From Leptospira levettii (GTDB lineage: Bacteria; Spirochaetota; Leptospiria; Leptospirales; Leptospiraceae): a DNA stretch of 64,000 nucleotides. The notes below the pieces were generated by a model. That model was not told the origin of the DNA. It worked only from the letters and a program-made list of their open reading frames with translations, and made no database searches. Of the stretch, positions 53,909-62,590 are shown in pieces (position 1 is the stretch's first letter; each line of letters opens with the position of its first letter). Location of the stretch: contig NZ_NPDM01000001.1 in the NCBI RefSeq assembly GCF_002812085.1, positions 868,001 through 932,000 of the forward strand. The letters run 5' to 3'. Made by a program: the position numbers and the translations under genes.

Positions 53909-54418
53909 ATGTGGCGATATTTATTTGATTTATCAACTGCAGAAATGTTTCTTTTCGCGGCACTTGGACTTGCCGGTGTATTTTTATTATTATTTGGTAA
54001 ACTCAGAAAAAAAGAATCATCCACGAACCTAAAATCTAAATCAAATTCCAATTCTGATGACAATACCAAGAATGTAGATGGTAAATCCAAAAAGGATTCC
54101 AAATCACCAAAAGATAACAACTTAAAAGTGATGGAAATTTTTGATTATAATGGAACAAAAATACTCCACCAAGATGGGGCTTACACTGTCAATGACCAAG
54201 GTGTTGTTACCAATTATATGAACTGGAATCTCCTGCCATCAAAATACCAAAAGATGGTAAAGGAACTCGATAATCGTTCGTTAGGGGAAAAAGGACAGGA
54301 TTATTTTTTGGAAATGATCAATGGTTTTTATTATGTATCCCTGCCAGGAGGAAAAAAGAAGAGATACGACTCGATCCAAAGTATCCCGGCAGACATACGC
54401 AAACGATTGGGGGTATGA
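53909..54418 (+). CDS. Membrane-anchored protein of unknown function
   Basis: The 169-residue product has one N-terminal transmembrane helix (about 11-30) and a Ser/Lys/Asn-rich linker (about 35-72). The C-terminal domain reads FDYNGTKILHQDGAYTVND and SLPGGKKKRYDSIQSIPADIRKRL. I recognise no family. It follows the small lipoprotein by 2 bp and converges on the desaturase with 7 bp between. Confidence 0.6.
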   Translation: MWRYLFDLSTAEMFLFAALGLAGVFLLLFGKLRKKESSTNLKSKSNSNSDDNTKNVDGKSKKDSKSPKDNNLKVMEIFDYNGTKILHQDGAYTVNDQGVVTNYMNWNLLPSKYQKMVKELDNRSLGEKGQDYFLEMINGFYYVSLPGGKKKRYDSIQSIPADIRKRLGV

Positions 54419-54425
54419 CTTTATT

Positions 54426-55361
54426 TTATGTTGAAAGTACCTCTACTTTCTTTTTGCTTTTGATTTCTTGTTTTTGTTTCCGAACATTTGCCATTTCTTC
54501 TTTTTTAAGACGGTCTCTTTGAATGCCTTCTTCAATCACTTTTTTAGGTGGCTTTTTTAAGTCCCAAACAATCCCAAACCAACTTAATACTTTTAGAATG
54601 TAATAAGTGATATCAATTTCATACCAATAAAAACCTTGGTTCACCGACGAACAGTAGTAATGGTGGTTGTTGTGCCAACCTTCACCCATTGTGAGTAGTG
54701 CTAACCAAACATTGTTTTTACTTGTGTCTCTAGAATCATAACGAACCGACCCATACACATGAGAAAGGGAATTGATAGTCCATGTGGCATGGCCAAGGAT
54801 AAAAGTGGATACAGCATAACCATACACAAGCCAAGCCCAACCACCAACCGCATACAATAGAATTGCATAGGAAAGAGGAGGGATCCAGTGGTTCCGATCA
54901 AGCCAACGTAATTCTGGGTATTTATAAAAATCAGGAATTAATTTCGCTTCATAATCATTATAATCATCTCTTAGAAACCAGAACATATGAGAATACCAAA
55001 ACCCCTTTCGGCTTGGGGAATGGATGTCTTTTTCCGTATCAGAATATTTATGGTGGTTTCTGTGGTGAGCTGCCCACCATAGAGCACCTTTTTGCATTGC
55101 CATGGATCCGATCCAAGCAAGGACAAATTGGAAAACCCGCGAAGTCTTAAATGATGCATGGGAAAAGTAACGATGGTAAGCACCTGTGATTCCAAACATA
55201 CGAAGGAAATAAGAACCAACCGCAACCCAAACCAGAGTCCAGGAAAAGGGGACGGTAAATACCGTTAAGACAGTCGCTTGGACAAGAAAAAATAAAACGA
55301 GGAAAAGTAAAGGTGCCTGTTCTTTGACAACAGGTTCCACCGAAGAAGATGCAGAATTCAT
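54426..55361 (-). CDS. Acyl-CoA/fatty-acid desaturase
   Basis: The 311-residue membrane diiron enzyme introduces a cis double bond, typically at delta-9. All three histidine boxes are present: HRYFSH (63-68), HRNHH (100-104) and HNNHH (230-234), among four hydrophobic segments. The C-terminal tail is Lys-rich. Oxygen-dependent desaturation fits an aerobic leptospire and would adjust membrane fluidity. It diverges from lysC with about 100 bp between. Confidence 0.92.
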   Translation of the reverse strand: MNSASSSVEPVVKEQAPLLFLVLFFLVQATVLTVFTVPFSWTLVWVAVGSYFLRMFGITGAYHRYFSHASFKTSRVFQFVLAWIGSMAMQKGALWWAAHHRNHHKYSDTEKDIHSPSRKGFWYSHMFWFLRDDYNDYEAKLIPDFYKYPELRWLDRNHWIPPLSYAILLYAVGGWAWLVYGYAVSTFILGHATWTINSLSHVYGSVRYDSRDTSKNNVWLALLTMGEGWHNNHHYYCSSVNQGFYWYEIDITYYILKVLSWFGIVWDLKKPPKKVIEEGIQRDRLKKEEMANVRKQKQEIKSKKKVEVLST

Positions 55362-55463
55362 TCAATAACCTATACTTATTGGAGTCTTTCCAAAGGGTTT
55401 GGTTGCAAAAAAATTCATTCTACTTGATTCCCGATTTGCCTCTCCTACCCTGTCCATAAACCC

Positions 55464-56678
55464 ATGTCATCGAAAATCGTTGTCCAAAAATACGGTGGAA
55501 CCTCAGTTGGTGACACCACCAAAATACAAAATGTGGCCAAACGCATCAAACGTTACCACGACGAAGGCCAAAAGGTTGCTGTTGTTGTTTCTGCAATGGG
55601 ACATACTACAGACGAACTGGTAGACCTTGCTGATCAAATTTCGAAAAACCCGCCAAAACGGGAAATGGATATGTTACTTTCTACCGGGGAACAAGTATCC
55701 ATTGCCTTACTTGCCATTGCTCTCAATGAATTAGGAGTTCCTGCACAATCGTTTACAGGTTCTCAATTAAAAATTTTAACAGATGGAAACTTTTCCAATG
55801 GTAAAATTGAAATGATCGATCGCTCCAGAATCGACGAAGCCTTTAACAAAGGAAAGGTGGTAATCGTTGCTGGTTTCCAAGGGATTGATAAAGACGAAAA
55901 CATTGTCACCTTAGGACGAGGTGGAAGTGATACTTCAGCTGTGGCTCTCGCGGCAGCCCTTGGTGCAGATGAATGTGAAATTTATACTGACGTAGATGGG
56001 GTTTATACAGCTGACCCAAGAAAAATCCCAACTGCCAAAATGCACAAACAAATCACTTATGAAGAAATGTTGGAACTAGCAAGTTTAGGAGCTGGTGTCC
56101 TACATTCACGAAGTGTTGAATTAGGAATGAACTATAACGTGGTAATCCACGTTCGATCTAGTTTCCATGACAAACCGGGAACGTTAGTAATGAGTGAGGA
56201 TAAAATTATGGAAAAAATGAAAGTTAGCGGAGTCACTGCAAAAGGGGACCAAGCACGTGTTACCATTGCTGATGTAAAAGACAAACCAGGCATCGCAGCA
56301 GACCTTTTCACTCAACTTGCCAACAAAGATGTGATCGTTGATGTGATCGTTCAATCCTCTCCAAGAGACGGAATTAATACAATTTCCTTTACAATTGCAA
56401 AAAAAGACATTGTCGCAGCAAAACCAATCATTGAGACCTATGCAAAAGACCATGGAAATGGAAAGGCAGAAATTGACGAAAATATCTCGATTGTTTCTGC
56501 TGTTGGAGTTGGAATGAAATCCCACGTTGGAGTGGCTGCAAAAATGTTCCAATCCCTTGCAGAAAAAAACATCAACATCGAAATGATTTCTACATCTGAG
56601 ATTAAAATCTCTTGTGTCATCAAACAAAACCAAGCGGAAGACGCAGTAAAAGCTTTACACACTACCTTTATTGGGTAG
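55464..56678 (+). CDS. lysC: Aspartate kinase
   Basis: This 404-residue enzyme phosphorylates aspartate as the first step to lysine (diaminopimelate), threonine and methionine. It has the kinase motif [11 protein letters not shown] (about 6-16) and [16 protein letters not shown], and two ACT domains (about 262-404) for feedback control. Length suits the monofunctional LysC type. No lysine riboswitch is visible in the short upstream gap. A 12-bp gap separates the following SurA-like gene. Confidence 0.94.
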   Translation: MSSKIVVQKYGGTSVGDTTKIQNVAKRIKRYHDEGQKVAVVVSAMGHTTDELVDLADQISKNPPKREMDMLLSTGEQVSIALLAIALNELGVPAQSFTGSQLKILTDGNFSNGKIEMIDRSRIDEAFNKGKVVIVAGFQGIDKDENIVTLGRGGSDTSAVALAAALGADECEIYTDVDGVYTADPRKIPTAKMHKQITYEEMLELASLGAGVLHSRSVELGMNYNVVIHVRSSFHDKPGTLVMSEDKIMEKMKVSGVTAKGDQARVTIADVKDKPGIAADLFTQLANKDVIVDVIVQSSPRDGINTISFTIAKKDIVAAKPIIETYAKDHGNGKAEIDENISIVSAVGVGMKSHVGVAAKMFQSLAEKNINIEMISTSEIKISCVIKQNQAEDAVKALHTTFIG

Positions 56679-56690
56679 TTTTATGACCGT

Positions 56691-57740
56691 ATGCAAAAAA
56701 GAATTCGAATCTCGCGTAACTTCGTTTTAGTTTTTGCAGCGGTTGTTTGTTTTACTCTCGCTGTTCCCACAAAACCTCTCAACTCCTATGAATCACTCAA
56801 TGCTGTGCTCGCCATTGTGGGTCCAAAATCTATATCGACTTTAGATTACGAAGAAGGTGTAGAACGTTATAAAAACCTTTCTCGATTTTTCCCAAATTAC
56901 CGCAAAAAAGGTTCTCTCCATTCACAGGTGATCGACTTTCTCATTGATCGGGCAGTTGTTGATATTGTTGCAGAAGAAGAATCAATCCAAGTCAATGAAA
57001 AACGGATCGAAGCTGAAATTCAAAAAAGAATGGATGCCCAAGGTATCAGTGACTTAGAGCAGTTTAAAAAATCGGTTCAAAACCAATTTAACTTACCCTA
57101 TGATATTTGGTTGGATGACCTCCCTTACCAAATCAAAAAAGGACAACTTTTACAAATTAAAGTAAGTCCCCCACTTCCTTCAGAACAAGAAGTACAATCA
57201 TGGTATAACAAAAACAAGTCGAAGGTTGGAAATGAATTTAAGTTTCGTGAGCTTGTTTTTTCACCAGCCAATGGTTCCATAGAAGAAGAATCTCGTTTGT
57301 TTAACGAACTCACTGAAATTCGAAACAAATCGTTAAATGACCCTTCCTTTTTTAAACTTGTGGCATCTGGCCCAAGGAATGAATCTCGTTACCGGTTGAA
57401 CGGTGGACTTGTCAACTGGGTGCCTACATTTGAATTGTACAAAACCCAACCATCAACTGCTTCTGTGTTAGCACAAGTAGGTGGCCAAGGAAAATTCTCT
57501 GAAGTATTCCGTGACGATCGAAAACGATATTGTTTGGTTTATATTGAAGGTATGAGGCCAACTCCTCTCGATGCTGTTAGAAAAGGGATCCAGGGATTTT
57601 TATTTCGTGAAAAGGAACAAACTTCTTTTGAAGAATGGGTTGTTGTTACTCGCAAAAATATGGCAATTACAATCTTCGATCCAATTTACATCAAAGAACA
57701 TAATATAAATAATCCCGAAGAAAAGTATAATTCAGATTAA
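56691..57740 (+). CDS. SurA-like periplasmic chaperone/PPIase relative
   Basis: The 349-residue protein has a signal segment, then a SurA-N type helical region with VIDFLIDRAVVDIVAEEESI and RIEAEIQKRMDAQGISDLEQFKKSVQ. A parvulin-like part is next, weakly conserved (SEQEVQSWYNKNKSKVG, GGLVNWVP). It probably assists folding of outer-membrane proteins; whether it has isomerase activity is uncertain. It shares a stop/start base with the radical SAM gene. Confidence 0.75.
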   Translation: MQKRIRISRNFVLVFAAVVCFTLAVPTKPLNSYESLNAVLAIVGPKSISTLDYEEGVERYKNLSRFFPNYRKKGSLHSQVIDFLIDRAVVDIVAEEESIQVNEKRIEAEIQKRMDAQGISDLEQFKKSVQNQFNLPYDIWLDDLPYQIKKGQLLQIKVSPPLPSEQEVQSWYNKNKSKVGNEFKFRELVFSPANGSIEEESRLFNELTEIRNKSLNDPSFFKLVASGPRNESRYRLNGGLVNWVPTFELYKTQPSTASVLAQVGGQGKFSEVFRDDRKRYCLVYIEGMRPTPLDAVRKGIQGFLFREKEQTSFEEWVVVTRKNMAITIFDPIYIKEHNINNPEEKYNSD

Positions 57741-59290
57741 TGATCAATCGCAAAGAATACAATCCTAGTTTTGCTGTTGTTTATTTAGACACCCAAACAC
57801 TTTCGTTTTTAGAATCTAATTTTGATCTAAAATTATTTGAAACATTTGTTTTCAAACTTCACAAAGTATTTCCAAATTTAAATCTCCACATCAATGTGAA
57901 TGATTCCGTTAAAACAAATTTATCTAAATCAAAATTCTCGAATTCATTTGTTTTTTATGAACCAAACATAACCGAAATTGAATTCTTCAAACAATTTGGA
58001 AATTTATTACCTGAATCAATTTTTAAAGATCCAGAATGGGACGAAGTTTGTTTTTTATATTTTACTGGAATTTCACCCCTACTCAATACATCGTTAACAG
58101 AAAAAATTTGGAATCGTCATAAAAACTTTTTTTCTCAGTATTCTTATTCAGAGAATATTCCACCTGGCCTAATTCCAACTGTCATCACAAGAGAATTTTT
58201 GAGTTCCTTGCCAGACCATCTAACAACCGATATTCATTCATTTTTTCTAAAGAATATCAATCAATATGATGTAGATATTTTTTTCCAATCTCCTGATTTA
58301 CGACAATTACGTCTGGATTTTCGTTATCATTCACTAAGATCCAATACTCTTATCAACGGTTTACTTGCTATAGCAGAAGAAATTCCATACGAGGATTTAC
58401 TCTCCACTTTAAAACAAAATCCTGAATTGTATCGAAGTTCTCCATCTTATATGGAATGGGAAATTTACAAAGGATGTGAACTCTCCTGTGTATTTTGCCC
58501 ACGCGAATTTATTGATAAATCAAATGATGGAAGTTTTGTTCCACTTGCTACTGTAAAATCATTGGTTTCAAAATTCCAAAAAGAATTAACTTCTCCTATC
58601 ACCATCAGTTTATCGGGAAATGGAGAACCACTGTTACACCCTGAGTTTACCTCAATTATAAAAGAAATCCTGACTCTTTCCCAACTCAAAGAACTTATCA
58701 TTGAAACAGCTTTATACAAAAATGTAGACCATTTGGTTTCCCTCATCCAGGAACTGGATCAAACTAATAAAGAAAAACTTTGTATCATCACCAATCTTAG
58801 TACTTTAAAAGAAAAAACATACCAAACATTATATGGCAAAAAAGGACTCACTACTGTTTTAGAATCGGTGGATACTCTTTCCAAACTTTTACCTAAAAAT
58901 TCCTTCTATGTACAAATGATCAAAATGAAAGAAGTAGAAGATGAAATCGATCCTTACTTTACTTCATTTGAAAAAAAGGGAATCAATATCATTCTACAAA
59001 AATACAATCGTTTTGCCAATCAACTACCGGAACGAAGAGTAAGTGACCTAACACCAATCCATAGAGACTTTTGTTGGCATTTGACACGTGATTTATATGT
59101 AAATGTGACAGGTGATGTTTCAATTTGTAAACAAAACCAACCTAAAATCATTGGAAATCTTTTTACGGAATCCTTATCTGATGTTTGGAAAAAAGGCCAA
59201 GAGTCTTTTCGTCATAGTTTTAACGGTGAACATGACAAAATCTCTGCTCCTTGTTTGAATTGTGATGAGTGGTATACATTCAACGCATGA
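57740..59290 (+). CDS. Spiro-SPASM radical SAM protein
   Basis: A 516-residue protein. The radical SAM cluster is CELSCVFC with cysteines at 246, 250 and 253, followed by SLSGNGEPLLHPEF. The C-terminal SPASM part holds further Cys (CKQN and CLNC) for auxiliary clusters. This matches the spirochete-restricted spiro-SPASM group as I recall it. The first 230 residues look like a worn nucleotidyltransferase-type domain. Radical SAM/SPASM enzymes modify peptides or proteins. The next gene starts inside its 3' end, so they are tightly coupled. Confidence 0.85.
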   Translation: MINRKEYNPSFAVVYLDTQTLSFLESNFDLKLFETFVFKLHKVFPNLNLHINVNDSVKTNLSKSKFSNSFVFYEPNITEIEFFKQFGNLLPESIFKDPEWDEVCFLYFTGISPLLNTSLTEKIWNRHKNFFSQYSYSENIPPGLIPTVITREFLSSLPDHLTTDIHSFFLKNINQYDVDIFFQSPDLRQLRLDFRYHSLRSNTLINGLLAIAEEIPYEDLLSTLKQNPELYRSSPSYMEWEIYKGCELSCVFCPREFIDKSNDGSFVPLATVKSLVSKFQKELTSPITISLSGNGEPLLHPEFTSIIKEILTLSQLKELIIETALYKNVDHLVSLIQELDQTNKEKLCIITNLSTLKEKTYQTLYGKKGLTTVLESVDTLSKLLPKNSFYVQMIKMKEVEDEIDPYFTSFEKKGINIILQKYNRFANQLPERRVSDLTPIHRDFCWHLTRDLYVNVTGDVSICKQNQPKIIGNLFTESLSDVWKKGQESFRHSFNGEHDKISAPCLNCDEWYTFNA

Positions 59291-60884
59291 TAGTTTTGCC
59301 TTCATTCAGGCAAGACTAGGCTCTACTCGATTTCCAAAAAAAATATTAAAATCAATACCTGAGGATTCAGGAATCACATTTTTAGATCATATCCATCGCC
59401 GATTATCAACTGTATTTGAACATAACCAAATTATTTTTCTCATCCCAGAGTCAGATGAAGAATCCATTCAATTTCTAAACACTAGAGGATATCTTTATTT
59501 CTGTGGATCTGAATTAGATGTCAGAGACCGATTCCGTAAAGCGGCAATCCATTTTGGTGCAAAACATATTTTTCGACTAACGGCCGATAACCCTTTTATA
59601 GATATTGATTCAATTCGTTATTTATATGAAGCAATTCTAGAAATCAAGGAAACTTATTATAGTTTGTCAATGAATGGTTTGCCCCTCGGAATGGGAGTGG
59701 AATGTTTTTCAACCGCTTCATTGTGTTATGACACAGAAGAAACTCAATTAGAACGACATAAAGAACATGTATCCCTACACATCAAAGAATTCCCTGAAGT
59801 TCATAAACAATATCGACTTTCACCACCCCATTTACAACCGCTAGACATATATAGAAAATTTCAAAACGGAGAGTTATCTCATCTCAGAATCACTGTTGAT
59901 GAGAAAAAAGATTTTGAATTGATTTGCAAAATTTGGAATCAATTGGGAGAAACGAATCCTTTTTTTGGAGCAAAAGAAGTATTAGAGTTATATGATATTA
60001 ATCCAAATTTTTTTAATTTGAATGCAAACGTAGAACAGGTTGTATTCACACTACCCAAAACGGAAAAAAACAAAAAAAGGATAAATGTTTTGTATGGAAA
60101 CCCACTTCAATTTGGGTACGGACACTTTGAACGATGTAAATCCTTATCAATTTATTTGCAACTAAATGAATATGATGTTCAACTTAAAGATACATTTTTA
60201 GAAGAAGAATCAAACATTCCCCATATTTTTGATACAAGGGAAATCGAATATCCAGTTCAAAATGCTTTTTATATCGATAACTTGAATCATCCACCAAACA
60301 CTACCAATGCTACTTTTTTTCTACCACATCCTTCAATTCCGAGTTCGAATGAAAATTCACTTTCCTACTATAGTTCACCCTTATCTGAACTCAAATCAAC
60401 AAATCCAGAATCATCTGGAAAATTATTGGTTTATGCAGGACAATTGGATGAAACCGAATCACAACAGATTGATGAGTTTTTATTACAGTTCCACCAATCC
60501 AAAAATCAAGTGAATCCACACTTCCATTCCATCCTACGCATTGGTGGTCAAAAACCAAAGGATTCACACATTGAATACCAACCAAGAATTTCGTATTCTG
60601 AATTCCTCAGAGAAATTGATTCTTCCGAATGGGTCTGCACGTATTTTGGTCAAACGATGATCGAAGGAATGGCAAAATCCAAAAAGGTTTCTTTAATTGG
60701 AATTTCTGAAATCCATGAAACTCTTGGATTGTTTGCCGAAAAAGAACTAGGAATTCCATATCTTGGTCCGTTATCTAAATTGAATCAAATCAATCATTTT
60801 CCTAACAAAACGAACTCAAAGAAAATCAAATTGGTTCGCGATGCTCATACAAAAATTTTAAATTGGTTAAATTCCATTGTTTAA
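59262..60884 (+). CDS. SpsF-like cytidylyltransferase fused to PseG-like domain
   Basis: A 540-residue protein (GTG at 59262 or ATG at 59265). Residues about 10-240 resemble SpsF-type nucleotidyltransferases: FAFIQARLGSTRFPKKILK, then FRLTADNPFIDIDSIRY and GMGVECFSTASL. Residues about 270-540 resemble the GT-B-like PseG family, with NPLQFGYGHFERCKSLSIYL and SSEWVCTYFGQTMIEGMAKSKK. Together this suggests sugar activation for surface polysaccharide or protein glycosylation, for example a nonulosonate-like pathway. It overlaps the radical SAM gene by about 29 bp. Confidence 0.72.
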   Translation: MMSGIHSTHDSFAFIQARLGSTRFPKKILKSIPEDSGITFLDHIHRRLSTVFEHNQIIFLIPESDEESIQFLNTRGYLYFCGSELDVRDRFRKAAIHFGAKHIFRLTADNPFIDIDSIRYLYEAILEIKETYYSLSMNGLPLGMGVECFSTASLCYDTEETQLERHKEHVSLHIKEFPEVHKQYRLSPPHLQPLDIYRKFQNGELSHLRITVDEKKDFELICKIWNQLGETNPFFGAKEVLELYDINPNFFNLNANVEQVVFTLPKTEKNKKRINVLYGNPLQFGYGHFERCKSLSIYLQLNEYDVQLKDTFLEEESNIPHIFDTREIEYPVQNAFYIDNLNHPPNTTNATFFLPHPSIPSSNENSLSYYSSPLSELKSTNPESSGKLLVYAGQLDETESQQIDEFLLQFHQSKNQVNPHFHSILRIGGQKPKDSHIEYQPRISYSEFLREIDSSEWVCTYFGQTMIEGMAKSKKVSLIGISEIHETLGLFAEKELGIPYLGPLSKLNQINHFPNKTNSKKIKLVRDAHTKILNWLNSIV

Positions 60885-60891
60885 ACACGAT

Positions 60892-61905
60892 ATGAAAATA
60901 AAATATAAGTTCATCTTAACCCTACTCTTTTTTGTAACATTTCAATATAACTTAATTGCTGATGCAGAAGATCAGGAATCGATCGAAATCAATGCAAAAA
61001 TTGAAATCGAAAAGGTAAGTCGAAATATCATCAATGCATTACGTTATGGTAAATTCGGTTTAGCAGATGCTGAATGGAAAAAAATTCAGTCTGATGTTTA
61101 CAAATCATTTGCTGAGTATGATTACTTGAATGGAAGTTTGTTATACTCGAGAATGGAATGGCAAGAAGCCAAAGAAAGTTTAAATCGAACTCTAAAAAAA
61201 GAACCAAACCATGAAGCAGCTAGTTTCCTACTAGGTATGATTTATGCGCAAGAGGACAGTTGGTCTGAAGCGAAGGAAACTTGGTTAGAAACAAACCAAA
61301 TTTCTCCCTATAATCCTTTTTATCATTATAACTTAGGATTAGCGTATTACATTTTAAAAGACTATAATAATGCCATTACTTCTTTAAGCAAATCTTTGGA
61401 ATACAAAGCGAACTATAATGAAGCAAAACTCATTTTAGCAAAAACCTATTTGGAACTCAACCAAGTAGAAAAAGCAAAGTCTGAACTAACCACTATTTTA
61501 GAACAAGATCCAAAACATATGTTAGCATCTCATCTAATGGGACGAGTGGTGTATTTACTCGAAAAAGATCCAAAAAAATCTCTTTCCTTTTTAAAAAACC
61601 CAAGGGCATTGGGTTGGAGAGAAAAAAAAGTATATGCACGTTGTTTTTTTGAAATGAGAAAATGGAGAGAAGCGGAGAATTTGCTCAGGCCGATCGCATA
61701 TTCTCCGTTTGCTGATGAATACGACCAAAGTTTTTACTTAAACTTACTTCTCAATTTAGGATTTGATGAAAGGGCCAATGACTTTTTTCATTTCATCCAA
61801 AAACAATCTCAAAACGAGTCAAAAATTGCCGAAGCGTACAGAATGTTACTCTCTTCCCGCGAAGGAAAAGATTTACTTTATCATTACTTTAAATTGAGAT
61901 ATTAA
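60892..61905 (+). CDS. TPR protein with signal peptide
   Basis: About 337 residues from the ATG at 60892. A signal segment is followed by tandem tetratricopeptide repeats: YLNGSLLYSRMEWQEAKESLNRTL, SFLLGMIYAQEDSWSEAKETW, then YHYNLGLAYYILKDYNNAITSL and further ones. TPR proteins mediate protein contacts. It closes the SurA-like / radical SAM / SpsF-PseG chain and ends 2 bp before the convergent response regulator gene. Confidence 0.82.
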   Translation: MKIKYKFILTLLFFVTFQYNLIADAEDQESIEINAKIEIEKVSRNIINALRYGKFGLADAEWKKIQSDVYKSFAEYDYLNGSLLYSRMEWQEAKESLNRTLKKEPNHEAASFLLGMIYAQEDSWSEAKETWLETNQISPYNPFYHYNLGLAYYILKDYNNAITSLSKSLEYKANYNEAKLILAKTYLELNQVEKAKSELTTILEQDPKHMLASHLMGRVVYLLEKDPKKSLSFLKNPRALGWREKKVYARCFFEMRKWREAENLLRPIAYSPFADEYDQSFYLNLLLNLGFDERANDFFHFIQKQSQNESKIAEAYRMLLSSREGKDLLYHYFKLRY

Positions 61906-61907
61906 GA

Positions 61908-62579
61908 CTACGAAACAACGATATCCGTTTTGGCTTGGGTGTATTTCCACTCCACTGCCACACGAATCAATTTTTCGTTTTCTGTGATGCTTAGTTTGGA
62001 TTTGATGCGAGAACGTAAGGTTTCAATAGTGGATGGTGCAAGTCCCATATTGGCAGCAATTTCCTTCACAGGCATTCCTTCTCCAATCATAAGAAATACT
62101 TCCAACTCTCGATTGGACAATCGATCTATTGGATCTTTTTCGTCTTTTTGAGAAGCACGGTACAAATGTCCAAGTAGTCTTGTCGCTTGTGAAGAACTTA
62201 CAAAATAATCGCCCTTCAGTACGGTGTGAATCGCTTCTACAATTTGTGTGGTTGTGTCTTCTTTGAACACGTAACCCATTGCGCCTAATTTGAAGGCACG
62301 ATCCACAAAAGTATCGTCCGTCAACATACTGATGATGATGACGGCAATATTTGGAAAAGTTGTTCTAAGCTTTTTCAGAAGTTGTAAACCGTTTTGGTTT
62401 TGTTTGAGTTGGATATCAATCAAAACAAGTGTAGGTTGCATTTGTTCTATATCGTTAAAGGCTTTTTCAATATTATCTGCACTTCCAATACACTCTAAAT
62501 CATCAGATTTAGCGATTAGATTTTGTAATGCATCCACTACAAGAGGATGGTCATCAACGATATAGACTTGTTTTTTCAT
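61908..62579 (-). CDS. NarL/LuxR-family response regulator
   Basis: The 223-residue protein has a receiver domain with acidic pocket D9/D10, phospho-acceptor D55 (LIDIQLKQ) and K106. A GerE/LuxR helix-turn-helix follows (about 150-210), with LSNRELEVFLMIGEGMPVKEIAANMGLAPSTIETLRSRI. It is a transcriptional regulator driven by a histidine kinase not seen in the window. It lies 11 bp after pntB. Confidence 0.92.
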   Translation of the reverse strand: MKKQVYIVDDHPLVVDALQNLIAKSDDLECIGSADNIEKAFNDIEQMQPTLVLIDIQLKQNQNGLQLLKKLRTTFPNIAVIIISMLTDDTFVDRAFKLGAMGYVFKEDTTTQIVEAIHTVLKGDYFVSSSQATRLLGHLYRASQKDEKDPIDRLSNRELEVFLMIGEGMPVKEIAANMGLAPSTIETLRSRIKSKLSITENEKLIRVAVEWKYTQAKTDIVVS

Positions 62580-62590
62580 AACTTCCGGCT

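Noticed and set aside
55362..55463. Lysine riboswitch upstream of lysC
   Set aside because: The 102-bp gap is too short for the lysine riboswitch and shows none of its conserved stems.
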